Source: Fomes fomentarius (Eukaryota > Basidiomycota > Agaricomycetes > Polyporales > Polyporaceae). From it: a stretch of DNA of 64,000 bases. How positions within the stretch are numbered: position 1 is the stretch's first letter; each line of letters starts with the position of its first letter. Positions 24,687 to 35,695 of this stretch are shown here, in pieces. Location: contig JABYQN010000008.1 of the NCBI GenBank assembly GCA_022606135.1, forward strand, positions 1,364,001 to 1,428,000. The letters are read 5' to 3'. The translations under genes were made by a program, and so were the position numbers. A model generated the notes under the pieces. The model had not been told where the DNA came from, searched no databases, and saw only the letters and a program-made list of their open reading frames with translations.

Positions 24687-25903
24687 ATGGCAGGCAATAT
24701 GGAATACACGTTTTCGCTCCAAAAGCTCGCTGCCTATCAGCTGCGGAGAACCGCAAAGTCAAAAGCCACGTTCGACGCTGGATTAGTTCTCCTCGAACGC
24801 GGTGGGTACGCGAACAAAGGTGAAGAAGGTGCGCACCGCTGTACGTCTCGCTGTGGAAGACTCAAATGCTTACTTATGCCTCGTCTCTTGCTACCGTACC
24901 GTACGCGCAGGCTGGGATGCCATAGAGAAGCTGGCGTTGGCGGCATTGGACCAGCAGAACGTTGAGGTCGCTGACGTATGTTCGCTTTTCATCCTTCATT
25001 CTCTACATCCCCGCAACTCAGCCCCGCCTACATTATTCGAAAACGCAGAGATGTATACGGATTCTCACAGACAAGTTCCCTGGATCTGCAAGAGTTGACT
25101 GTCTCGCCGGAATCAGGCTAGAGGCTACCGACTCTCCAGAGACAGCACTACAATACTACAACGAGCTGCTCGAGGGTGACCCCACCAACTTGGTACGTCC
25201 TCTATTTCTCCCATCTGTTCTATATATCTTCATACCCATCCCGACTCCTGCATCCCGCCGTGCACAGGCAGCCTGGCGCCGGAAAGCACACGTCCTCCGA
25301 CGAATGGGCAAGCTCGACCGCGCAGTAGACGAGCTCTCCACACTCCTCGACACCTTCTACACCGACGTCGACGGCTGGCTCGAGCTCGCGGACATCTACC
25401 TCTCCTGCCAACAGAACACCTACGCGCTCCAGTCGCTCTCGCACGCGCTCCTGCTCTCGCCCCAGAACCCGTCCTACTTCCTGCAGTACGCCGAGACGGC
25501 GTACCTCGCGGAGGACGTCCCCCTCGCGCTCAAGACGTTCTTGCATGTTGTGGACATGACCGACGATGACGACGGGGACCTTGCGCCGAGCGACTCAATA
25601 CCCATTGGTATCACGCTGAGAGCGTGGTTTGGTGTCAAGCTCGTACGTCCTTTTGGTTAATTCCTCGTGAATGTACTCGTGATGCTCATTCGTGATGCGC
25701 AGTGCACACGCAAACTCATTACGGAGCCTCGCTCTGCGACATCGTCAGCGTCACAAACACAAGCCCCAAACACGTCGAATCTCTCCCTTCTCGACGAATT
25801 GTCGACGGAGCGTCTACGTACCGCATATCTCAACCTCAAGAACGAGTCTCCACCAGCAGGAGAGTTAGAGTTGATTGCTGCGCTGACTGCGCTTGTGAAG
25901 TGA
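24687..25903 (+). CDS. EMC2: ER membrane protein complex subunit 2 (EMC2), TPR protein
   Basis: Exons starting MAGNMEYTFSLQKLAAYQLR join through WDAIEKLALAALDQQNVEVAD, CIRILTDKFPGSARV, and AGIRLEATDSPETALQYY to a TPR array (AAWRRKAHVLRRMGKLDRAV, GWLELADIYLSCQQ, YFLQYAETAYLAED). The last exon ends ELELIAALTALVK. The pattern KFPGSARV-x-GIRLEA-x-DPTN is diagnostic for EMC2, the cytosolic TPR scaffold of the ER membrane insertase. Introns at about 24829-24910, 24976-25047, after DPTNL, and after GVKL keep frame. The start is the first ATG in frame; a second, ATG for MEYTFSL, is four codons further on. Confidence 0.88.
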
Positions 25904-26332
25904 CTACTCTTGTGAAGTAGCTGTAGTTGGTCGTTCGACACAGGATGTGCATACATGCATATACCCCGAATCCCCTGCGTAAATACCACTGCGTAACGGT
26001 GCAACGTCTCAATGTGTCCAGTCAACAGAACTTCCAGATAGTCGCTCACGTAGACTTACTGCACTGGAGCAAACCCGACTTCACATCGACAACGACGCGG
26101 CTGAGCACGATCACGACAGCCTATGGATGCCCTAGATCATAATCGTATACGGAGGGGGCATATATGCGCGTGCGGATAAAGTAACATGAAAGCGAGATGC
26201 AGATGATACAGACGATGCAACTCCAAACTAACAATACTCGTCGAAGACCGTCGTAGTCATGGCTGGGCGGCGGGGCTTTACCCTCGGGGCCTGCGCGGGG
26301 ACGCCTATGCGTCTGAGGAGATGGTGGTGTTT
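25904..26332. other. Convergent 3' spacer between EMC2 and the eS30 gene
   Basis: About 430 bp holding the 3' untranslated regions of both flanking genes. No coding signal or notable repeat. Confidence 0.5.
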
Positions 26333-26934
26333 TTACTTCTCGGGGTTGGCGTTCCTGAGGGAGAAACACGGATGTCAGTATGTGGCACGGGATGAGCGGT
26401 GCGAGAAGGGGGAAGAGGATGAGTCAGATAGGAGCGAAAGACAAGATGAATGTTTTTCTACACAAGCTGTTCAGTGTGAACTATGCAAGAGATTCGAGTG
26501 TCATCTTAAAAGATAGCGGCGGCTGCAGATATGCCGGTGCAGCATAGTGCGCTGCGCCACCACGGCGAGCATTGAGGGGGTCAAGAAAACCGAGGACTCA
26601 CATTCTCCGCTTGCCGCCAGGGAGGGTGGTAACGTTAACGAAGCTGCACCAAAATTCAGTCTTTCCCGTTCACTCAACAACCAAAAGGCAACGCTACGCA
26701 CCGACGGTTGTAGAGCATCCGCTTCTTAGCACGGCCCTTGGGTACCTTCTTCTTCTCCTGCTTTTCGACCTTGGGGGTCTGAGACTTGACCTTGCCTGCA
26801 CGGGCGAGAGAGCCGTGAACTACCGGTGTTGAAGGAAACGGCGCATTTTTTCGGCGGAAGCAGCGCAGATAAAGAGAACCTGATCAGTACAAGCGATGCG
26901 AGAGTAGGACGGAGGACGAGCAACCTTTTCCCAT
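26333..26934 (-). CDS. RPS30: 40S ribosomal protein S30 (eS30)
   Basis: Four small exons (26925-26934, 26702-26819, 26602-26643, 26333-26354) give 63 residues: [14 protein letters not shown] at the start, [18 protein letters not shown] in the middle and MNANPEK at the end. This is full-length eS30 without a ubiquitin-like fusion, as in other fungi. It is a small basic component of the 40S subunit. The 10-nt first exon and the 22-nt last exon are both tiny, and the last intron (247 bp) is long for this window. It is missed by simple reading-frame scans because every exon is short. Confidence 0.93.
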
Positions 26935-27365
26935 GTTTGCTTGCTGTGGGCGGGACGGTGGACGCTATCGGTGAGTAAGGCGATTGGTGGTACTGTACAG
27001 CACTAACTGTATGTTCGAGCTCCGCTCCAAAGTTATTTGTCTTGCCTAATCAAGCGAGGAGGCAGGCGCTTCGTATCTGCTGGAGCGCTCCAGACCTCTG
27101 TGACTTCTTTCCAACATGCTCACTCCTTCCTCGCTCGTAGGTCTACAAGATCCCATGGGCGAGTTGCTTGCGGCTTAATCGACTGCCGTGCTGAATCTCT
27201 CAACTGGTGGCTTGTGTTACAACAATCCAACTCTCGCACACGACTACAGACACGTCTTCAAGGGATCCGGATTCCAGTCCAAGTCTCGAAATCGTGCAGA
27301 GGGCCTTCGCCATTGGCACTTATACCCTTATATAGGATTTGCTACTCTACATATACTCTACTTCA
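26935..27365 (-). promoter_or_regulatory. RPS30 upstream region and AKR-C 3' flank
   Basis: About 430 bp between the eS30 start codon and the AKR-C stop, both on the minus strand. It should contain the eS30 promoter. No motif is distinctive enough to name. Confidence 0.4.
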
Positions 27366-28952
27366 TCAAGTTCGGGACGAAGTTGGCCGTATTGCCTGGG
27401 CCCGGGGCCACTTGTCGAAGTTCCCAGCCGACTGCACCATACGGTTGTACTCCGAGCCGTCGCCCTTGTTGAACGTTCGCGTGAATATCTCGTCCCATAT
27501 GTCACGCACGTAGCCAGATACTCACCACCATCGCGTGCGGGAACCCAAGGTCGAACGGCAAGACGTTCTCTAGATACTTGATCTGTTCGGGCGAGAGCGC
27601 GATGTCGAGCGCCTCAATGTTGGCCTGTAGCTGCTCGAGCTTGCGGCAGCCAATGACGGGGAACACGTATGGCGTCTTTTGCATGACGTATGCGATCGCA
27701 ACTGTGTTTTGCGTTCAAGAGCAACGTTATGCTGTCAGTCTTCTTACAGTCTCTCCGCGCGATGGGTCACAGCCGCGAAGACGCACCTGCCTGGATGTTC
27801 TTCGCGCCGACTTGCTGGGCGACCTCTTCAAGTGCCTTGCATAGCATCTTCTCGTTCTCGGTGCGCTCCCAAGTCGGCCTGCTGATCGTTCGACCTATGC
27901 GCGCATCGCGTCAATCAGTCTCTTGCAACGACCGTGGAGGCAGGGTTGCGCACCGTTCTCGCCTGTCTGTCGCCGGCGCTCTTCCTCCTCGTCTGTGCGG
28001 ATGTGGCCCCCGCGAGGACGTTGAACGGCGCGAGCGCAAGTCCTGGGGGAGGATCGTCAGCTATCCAACGCTACCGGACTGAGGACGAGCCCACCTTCCG
28101 CTCTGGCCATGGGGAGTATCTCGCGTTCAAAGTCGCGCTGTAGGATGCTCCACGCGCCTTGGTAGATCACGAACGGTGTCTTACCCATGAGACGCGCATA
28201 CAAGTTGGCTTTAGCCACAATCCATGCCGGTGTGTCAGAGATACCCTGTAGACCATCCAGGTCACTACCACTGCAGCCGTTCTGGGATCGCGGTGGCATA
28301 CCAAGTACAGGACCTTGCCCGAGACGACCAGGTTGTGCAAGCCATTCATGACTTCCTCCAGGCTGGTGTCCCAGTCCCACTGTGAGTGGAGTCTCGTGAG
28401 TGACCTTGTAGTGTGACAGTATAGTAAGTAGCTCACCCAGTGCACGTAGAAGATGTCAATGTAATCTGTACGCAGCTTCTTCAGCGAGGCCTCGACAGAG
28501 ACGTGCATCGCCTTGAGGTTATTGCCGGTGTAGTGAACCTTCTGCTTAATGTCATCCGCGTCCCGCTTGAAGTTGGTCGTGTACTGCAATCGTGTACTCA
28601 GCAACTCGCCCAACGTCTCTAGCTCGGGAGCCTCACGCACCTTTGTCGCGATCACTATCTGATCGCGGATCGCACGCGACTCCATCCACTCCCCAATGAA
28701 CGCCTCCGACGACTCGTCTTGGTAGCTGTTCGCGGTATCGATGAAGTTGCCGCCCGCCTCGTAGAACGCGTCGAGGAGCTTAAAGCTCGACTCCTTGTTC
28801 ATCGCGCCCATGCCGAGCTTCTCCCACTTGTCGCCGATGCTCATTGCCCCGAAGCAGACGGGAGACACGCGGACGCCTGCGAGTGGGCTCAGCTGGCGAT
28901 AACGGCCGAGCTTGGACGGCGGCTCGGGGGCGGGGAACCAGATCTTGGACAT
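27366..28952 (-). pseudogene. Aldo/keto reductase AKR-C with a one-base deletion
   Basis: Same eight-exon structure as AKR-A and AKR-B (28641-28952, 28437-28583, 28302-28379, 28095-28245, 27954-28042, 27787-27894, 27526-27701, 27366-27464), but clearly more diverged. The start MSKIWFPAPEPPSKLG is one residue longer. The tetrad is retained: FIDTANSY, ATK, YVHW. Exon 5 is 89 bp instead of 90. A run of five C (plus strand 28007-28011) codes LAGG/HIRT, and one base is missing relative to LAGGRLRT in the other copies. Adding that base would give a 386-residue enzyme. Either a recent inactivating deletion or a homopolymer error. Confidence 0.8.
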
Positions 28953-30468
28953 GGTGGACGGACGCTGGGTGAGGTGACAGCCTCCGCGGTGGATGCTTGC
29001 GGGTATATATGTGTGCAGACGTGCGCGGCTTCACGCACGCGTAGAAGGCGCAATGGTCGGGAGAGCAGTCCAGTTGCGGAGTTCGCTGGGAGGCCGCCCG
29101 ACGTCATTTGTACAGTGACTCGATCCTAGATTCTGATGGAGATGCTGTGGATGAACGGTGCTCCGAAAATGGAAGTCTCTCCGACCCCATGATCGAAACA
29201 GTGGCATTAAACACCTTGCTGATATCAGTCATTGTGGTCCGCGAGTAGAGAGCACACAAGATTGATTCCCCTCTCATGTCAATATTATTCTCACGAGCAG
29301 CACGTTGATAACGTATACGTAGCTATCGTAGTTACTGGATGCGATGATGCGCCCCCGACGCTTGATATGTGTTTCCGCGTCTAGACCATAGTTCTCGCAA
29401 TCGAGTCTTGATACTCGCCGCGCTCGTCCGGGGAACCAACCTTCACTATCGCCCTCGCCCGTCGTAGTGGTCTGGCTTCGCTTCCTCGCTGCACCCGAGA
29501 TCCGGATTGTCATAGTGAATAGTAAGTACCAATCGTACACATGGGATGGCTTGAAGGCCGGCGCAGTAGACGGACACTGATCACATACTTCTTCAAGAAG
29601 CGAGTAGTATACAAGTCGAGGAGATGAAGAACTAGAACTTCGAGTGGTACTTACCACATGAGCAACTTGAACTTGCCGCCTCAATCTTGCCCGACTGACC
29701 GTGCAGTATATATACGATGTGTTTTAGGAATTACAGTAGCGAACATCGTAGTTACGTGAAGAGCGACGGAGCGGTATAGGCTCATGACACCGGATGCGAT
29801 GGTTATAGCCGTTGTCGCATTCACCCTCTTCTCTCCGGACGGACGACTCATGCATTGACTCACGGCTCGCAGGACGGAGAACGTGTGCGACATCTGGGGT
29901 GTTGAGATGTATGTGATGATGTTGCGTACTTTGATCAACGTAAACTATTCTGGTCTCTGTGTATATGCGTTGCATGGCATGTGCAGTCCTTCGGTGGTTA
30001 TGTGGAGCATACAGAAACATCCGGGAATGATTCTGAGGCTGATTTCCGTATTGAACACACTGACCAGAACCAGGACGCGCGACATCAAGTGGCAAAAAGA
30101 ACGGCAATGGGTAATGGTTGCGTGTTGATATACGAGATTCATGATGAATACTTGTGTCATCTCTTTGATCCCTGGTCGTGTCTAACTCAGGAAAACTCAA
30201 GTCACCGTCATGAAGATTCTCGATATCTCCCCTCGAGCAGCCCGCACCCTCGTTGCCTTGACCGGGACACGCGACGCACGCGCCGAAGCCCTGAATGTGG
30301 ACCTCGCCTGTGGTATGTGCCAGCCTGAGGAAACATGGGGGCTGGGGCTCCGTTGTCCGTTCTGGTCTCTTACTACGACGTGGGGTTCACTCAATGTGCA
30401 ACATACTCTAGAGACATCCCATACGATTCACTGATGCAGACTACACCCATGACCTGAATTACAGGCAT
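28953..30468. other. Spacer between AKR-C and AKR-B with FunK1-flank remnants
   Basis: About 1.5 kb without a supported gene. About 29735-29790 resembles the reverse complement of 16895-16945 (the 3' flank of FunK1 copy 2). About 29580-29660 shares short blocks with about 35530-35600. I read it as leftover duplicated flanking DNA. Confidence 0.4.
29004..29010 (-). promoter_or_regulatory. Candidate TATA box of AKR-C
   Basis: ATATATA on the minus strand, roughly 50-60 bases upstream of the AKR-C start codon. Confidence 0.4.
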
Positions 30469-32030
30469 CTACTGCGGACGAATCGGCTGCGCGCGCGGCC
30501 ACCTCACGAAATTGGCAGCGTTTGTCTGGAGCCAGATGAAGTTGGAACCATCACCCTGTACAAAGTGTGAGCAAACAGCTTGGTTGGCTTGCAGACAAGA
30601 CAGTTGCACTCACGCAGAAGTTCTGCGGGAAACCAGGGTTGAACGGCAAAGCGCTCTCGAGATGCTTGATCTGCTCGTCGGAGAGCGAAATGTCCAGCGC
30701 AGCGATGTTGGCCTCCAGGTGCTCAACCTTTCGCCCGCCGATGATTGGGAACACATGCGTAGTCTTGTGCATCACGTAGGCGATCGCGACTGATGCAAAA
30801 GCTCATCAGCATCCTCTACAATGTTTGTCTCGTGCGCTCTGTTCATCCTCACCTGCCTGTATGCTCTTTGCACCGACCTGCTTTGCGACCTCCTCCAAGG
30901 CCTTCGACACCTTGCGCTCGTCCTCCGTCCTCTCCCAATCCGGGCGGCTGATCATGCGGCCTAGTGGAGGTTTCTCGATGTAAGCGGGCGCATTCAGGCG
31001 CGTCTGATGATCGGTACTGACCTTTCTCGCCTGTCTTACGACGTTGTTCCTCCTCCTCATCAGTTCGGAGACGTCCACCTGCAAGAACGTTCCAGGGCGC
31101 CAGTGCCAATCCTGCCATCCTTCTCAGTACCAACACCAAGGCGCAAATAGTGGTGGAACACCACTGCTCACCTTCTGCTCGTGCCATTGGAATGATCTCA
31201 CGCTCGAAGTCGCGCTGCATGATATTCCATGCACCCTGATAGATGACAAACGGCGTTTTCCCCGTCAAACGTGCGTACTGATTGGCCTTGGATACAATCC
31301 AGGCCGGAGTATCAGAGACTCCCTGAGATGCAAGGCGTTACATTCTTTTTCGAGAAGGGGACCTATATAGTGCGGCTTACGAGATAAAGGACTTTTCCCG
31401 CGGCGACCAGATGGTGTAGGCCATTCATGACCTCCTCAACGGAGGTGTCCCAGTCCCACTGCGTAAAGGTGAGATTTTTACCTGTTGAGCCTATGAAAGG
31501 CGTAGATACTCACCCAATGAACGTAGAGAATGTCGATGTAGTTCGTACGCAATTTCTTGAGTGATTCCTCGACCGAGATGTGCATCGCCTTGACGTTGTT
31601 TCCGGTGTAGTGCACCTTCTGCTTGATGTCGTCGGACCCCCTCTTGTAGTGAGTCGTATACTGACGTCGCGCAGGATCGTTCAGCATTCGATACATAAAC
31701 AGAAATCACCCAATCGTGTACCTTGGTCACAATAACCATCTGGTCTCGGTTACCGCGCTTCTCCATCCACTCGCCGATGAACTCCTCCGACGTCTCATCC
31801 TGGTAGTTGTTCGCGGTATCGATGAAGTTGCCGCCCGCCTCGTAGTACGCGTCGAGGAGCTTGAAGCTGCTCTCCTTGTTCATTGCGCCCATGCCGAGTT
31901 TCTCCCACTTGTCGCCGATGCTCATCGCACCGAGGGCAAGCGGAGAGACGTGCACGCCAGCAAGTGGGCTGAGCTGGCGGTAGTAGCCGAGCTTAGTCGG
32001 GGGAGTGGGTGCGGGAGTCCAACCGGACAT
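30469..32030 (-). CDS. Aldo/keto reductase, aryl-alcohol dehydrogenase type (AKR-B), intact
   Basis: Eight exons (31722-32030, 31514-31660, 31381-31458, 31172-31322, 31022-31111, 30853-30960, 30614-30789, 30469-30555), each the same length as in AKR-A, give 381 residues. The tetrad motifs [12 protein letters not shown] and YVHW are present, as is [13 protein letters not shown]. It differs from AKR-A at scattered positions ([32 protein letters not shown]). Introns 3 and 4 read as identical to those of AKR-A, whereas intron 1 is diverged. It keeps the more conserved RPDWER segment and is the best candidate for the fully functional copy. Predicted role: NADPH-dependent reduction of aromatic aldehydes. 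Confidence 0.9.
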
Positions 32031-32108
32031 CGTGTTCTGTTTTGTGTTCTGGGGAGGTGCGTGTTCTGGGAGAGCAGAGTACGCCGTTCCTCGTCTCAGG
32101 CTTCACCA

Positions 32109-32116
32109 TACTTATA
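32109..32116 (-). promoter_or_regulatory. Candidate TATA box of AKR-B
   Basis: TATAAGTA on the minus strand about 80 bases before the AKR-B start. The surrounding GCTATAAGTATGGTGA is close to the AKR-A equivalent. Confidence 0.5.
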
Positions 32117-32422
32117 GCTATGCATGACGCCCTCAGGCTTGTGACGGCGTGAAAAGGAAGTGGTCACCGGAGCCACCGATGCCGCTCACAGACTATCACA
32201 CACCAACAGCGACTGAGTAAGACGATGTGAACCGAAGAAAGTTCCAACATGTGGCGCATACCTGATATGGGCAGAGGCAGAGTGGGCCGCTTTAAGCACG
32301 AGTCCGAGCGGGATCTGCAGGATTTTGCGATCGGGCAACGCAGTGTGCGAGAATTGGCTGACTGATGTGTGAAGTCCATTTTGAATGGCCTCGGGATCAT
32401 GACGTACTAGTCCCGCTCCGTT

Positions 32423-32803
32423 AGGGCTGCTCAATAAGTCGGGACGCGGGACGCGGGACGCACTGAGAGCTCATTGATGGAGGTTGATGAGCGTAAGCGA
32501 GGAGAGCCGACGACTCGGCAAGATGGCCGGAATCCTCTTCCTCTCGTCCTTGTCCTGCCTGCAACCCACACCAAGCGTCCCAGTCAGCGCAGAAAAATGC
32601 AGAAAAAGACATGTGTTCATAAAATAACAGTCTCTATCGCCGGTGTGCTTCTGCGGGAGACACCGACCACGGGATGGGCACAAACTGCGAAAGCGCCCGA
32701 GTGGACGAGAGAGCAGTCGCTTGTGGTCGCTTATGCCCATCAGCCCCATCAACGAGCTCTCAGTGCGTCCCGCGTCCCGCGTCCCGACTTATTGAGCAGC
32801 CCT
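32423..32803. mobile_element. 381-bp MITE-like element with long terminal inverted repeats
   Basis: The left end starts AGGGCTGCTCAATAAGTCGG and runs through three GGGACGC units to GAGAGCTC. The right end is its near-exact reverse complement over about 58 bases and continues more weakly to about 80. Both sides are bordered by GTT (32420-32422 and 32804-32806), a possible 3-bp target duplication. No coding capacity. The matching DNA upstream of AKR-A (about 7255-7285) lacks it, so this is an insertion with an empty paralogous site. Confidence 0.8.
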
Positions 32804-33756
32804 GTTCAGACACGAGCCACTTTCCACAATATTTCCAAGGAGATAGAGTGCGGTACCGAGACCTGGCCCGTTCTTGTGCGCGAGTAGTTCCGTCTGCCCA
32901 GTATATCGTCAGTCATCTTGTGATATCGACCGATCCCTCCCGACGGCGTCTATCGATGGGATAGCAAATGAAGATACGACTATACAAATGATCCAACCAC
33001 ATAAGACAAATAATGGCGCCAGCGGGAGAGTGAATCCAACGAACGAGATGGCGGCGACTGTAGAAGCAGATGCAGTTGTAGTAGTGAGTGGTCATCTGGT
33101 GTCGGCTTCAGCAGGCTTGCGGGGAGAGGAAGCCCTGGATACTTCCTACGCCTTGTAGCAGACTCGACACAGGCACTTTCGTGGAAATGGGGAGTCGAAA
33201 CATCACCAGCAAGTATCGTGTTAAAGAGAGTCCGGAACTTGAAGGGTTACGAGAAAGTGGATACGAGAATCGTCAAATGCGAATGAATTGATGGGGGTGA
33301 GGGCGGCAGGGCCGACTGCAAGTCAACGGGGGGAGTGCTGGCTGGTAACTGATGGGCGAGGGCGTCGAGACGGGCAGGTTGCGATATGCGCGAATATCGG
33401 CGACGGGTGTGCGTGCTGACTCGGACGTGGAGGCGTATCACGACGGTGTGGCAAGCGGAGATAGCACACACTGTGTGCTATCTCCGCTTGCGTCAACCAA
33501 TCGGGTGGCCTCATTCAATGGCGCCTGTGGGTCGGAAACTGCGTGGGCGAAATGTGTTTGCGAGACGCGCCGACGTTGTGTGGTTTTGTGGCACAGTGGT
33601 ACGGAGAGAAGTCGATTTAGTCGTGGGCGCTCGGTGGTGCGCGCTTGGGTGGTCGAGTCGCGCCATACTTACAGTTTCTCCTCGCGCATACAAGTACTAC
33701 CGCATTGAGCGGTAATTGGGTACAACGAGAACTTGTCCAATCATAGACACTGCAAG
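32804..33756. other. Duplicated FunK1-AKR spacer, minus-strand copy
   Basis: About 32810-33100 resembles the reverse complement of 6890-7270, the spacer between FunK1 copy 1 and AKR-A. No gene is seen. About 33100-33720 is not matched elsewhere by eye and contains the perfect palindrome listed separately. Confidence 0.5.
33451..33491. repeat. 41-bp perfect palindrome
   Basis: Twenty bases, GCAAGCGGAGATAGCACACA, are followed by one C and then by their exact reverse complement. It would form a 20-bp hairpin with a one-base loop in single strands. Confidence 0.85.
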
Positions 33757-35171
33757 TCATGATGAACACCGCGCGGTATTCTTCTCCAGTGAGACAGAGC
33801 CTCTGGAGGGCCCGGCCTGGGCAGAGGTGACTTCAGGCTTCCGAACACTTCCTTGCAGTGTGCCGCGTGTTCGTACCCACCGAGAAAGGCCTCCCCTTCG
33901 CTCGCATGGGTCGCAGATGCTCCGGATCCACGGGGATTGGTTGCTCACGGTGATCGACGAGTTACTGCAGGATAATACGCTGCACAGCTTCGTGCAGGAA
34001 GTCAATAGTCAAATGTCCCTGGAATGATGCATAGTCGGTTGATATCCGCCTCGCGATTAGCCACATCCATTCGTGCAACTTCCTTCATCACCGGTGGGAA
34101 ATGGCGTTCCCAATGCTCTAGGTTCAGCTGCAAGATCCACCCACGATCTTCATCGCATATGTCGGGATTGTTCGGGATAGAGTGAGTATCCCACACTCCT
34201 GCGACGGGGCGAGAAGCGTACTTCTCTTGCGGTGCGGGGAGAGGTTGAAGCCGAAGGAGCGCTGACAGGAGAGTGAAGAACTCGACGTCGTGTTCCGGGC
34301 GATGGGTGAACGCAGGCATATATGTGTTCTCATGAGATTCCTGTTCAGGCGGCAGCGCACCGTGGCGAGTCTTGGTGTCCTCATTGTATAATTCTAAGGC
34401 CTTGCCGGTGAGAGTAGGCATGCGCTGCGCCCTCAAGACATAGTCATCTTTGAGCACCATACCAAGGGATACGCTGCGAGCGATATAGTACATCGGCGTT
34501 CCCTACAACCGTATTGAATATCAAATCTAGGGTATAGTGCTGTGGGACGCACTGTGCGATGCATGAGTTCGTCGGCAGGATCGTTCGTGTCCTACAGTGC
34601 TGCATTCTCGACGTCTACTATGAGGGCCTGGGCAGTGCGTTGCTCGAGAGGTCTATAGCAAAATTGAGTGAAATTTTGTTTTGTTCATGGATGACGAAAC
34701 AAAATATCTGCTGTACCCATTTGGGACGTCTTGGATCATCGGCGGAGCGTCTTCAAGTTTGTACACCTCCCTACTACTTTGCAGCTTCGCCCAGGTAGGG
34801 CGCATGAGAACGTTGCAGATGCCACTCATGTCGCGGTGAAGGACCTTGGCCCCCTCAGTAACGTACGATGCACTAGAGCGATGCCGATGAGAATGTCAGA
34901 CTCCATCACGACGGACTTTGGACTCACCTTCAAGCACGTCATACATCGCCTCGAGTAAACCATTCACTAAATGGATCGACCACGAAGGGAGGTCTTCAGG
35001 GTTCTTGCCAGATTCCCACCTAATAGTCTCGTCGAAGAGAAAGTGGCCAGGCGGAAGGTTGTAACGGGAGTAAACACCGTTCGTCGACGTCTCACTGGAG
35101 CCTCCACTGGCATCCCCGTGACTGACTGAACCAGCAGGAGGAGGAGTACTCGGACAGTGGTCGGACGACAT
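33757..35171 (-). pseudogene. FunK1 kinase pseudogene with large internal deletion (copy 3p)
   Basis: Starts MSSDHCPSTPPPAGS, homologous to the N-terminal region of the intact copies. It then jumps after NGVYSRYNLPPGHFLFDETI to the middle of the domain, skipping roughly the first half. NGLLEAMYDVLEGE marks the exon end before the catalytic exon, whose HRD region is scrambled. The C-terminal exon is readable as YIARSVSLGMVLKDDY through FTHRPEHDVEFFTLLS, with small deletions and frameshifts before the tail. It lies upstream of AKR-B, as copy 1 lies upstream of AKR-A. Confidence 0.8.
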
Positions 35172-35695
35172 TATGTTGAACTGCGTGAGCTATATCAGTC
35201 ACATACTTTCGGGATTTAAACGTGAACACAGCGTGGAGGGATGTGGCAGCTTCAACTTGAAGTTTGATCGCCGCGTGGACATATGGGCGTCTAGGAAGCT
35301 TTAAACACAACGACGATCGCTACTTAGAAAACGTTTGGGCGAGACCGTCTCATGCGCGTTCATTTGTACTTGTTTGTCGCCTGGAGCACCCATCCCTAGT
35401 CAATGAATGCTCGCTTCGCTCGCAATCAAGTATGGTATCCAATCGGGGACGTTGTCCTTCGCCGGATCGGAGTGAGTTGCATAACTGTGTATATTGATAT
35501 CATGAGGCCTACGATATACATCGTGACAGCAGGAGCGCGAGAAGTATACGTATACAAACCGAAGAGATGAAGACAGATCGAGCATCCCGTGAATTCATGC
35601 AATGGTACCAGATGTGACTACAGAGAGCGGCAAGGAGCAACCACCAAGAGGTGGGAATCGTGAACAGCCACGATGCGTGTACAGCTCACGACCGT
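35172..35695. other. Spacer between FunK1 pseudogene 3p and FunK1 copy 3
   Basis: About 35240-35330 resembles the 5' flank of FunK1 copy 3 near 38600-38700 (shared CATATGGGCGTCTA). No gene is seen. Confidence 0.45.

Noticed and set aside
26355..26601. Box C/D snoRNA in the last RPS30 intron
   Set aside because: CTGA-like boxes occur, but no good box C with a flanking stem was found.
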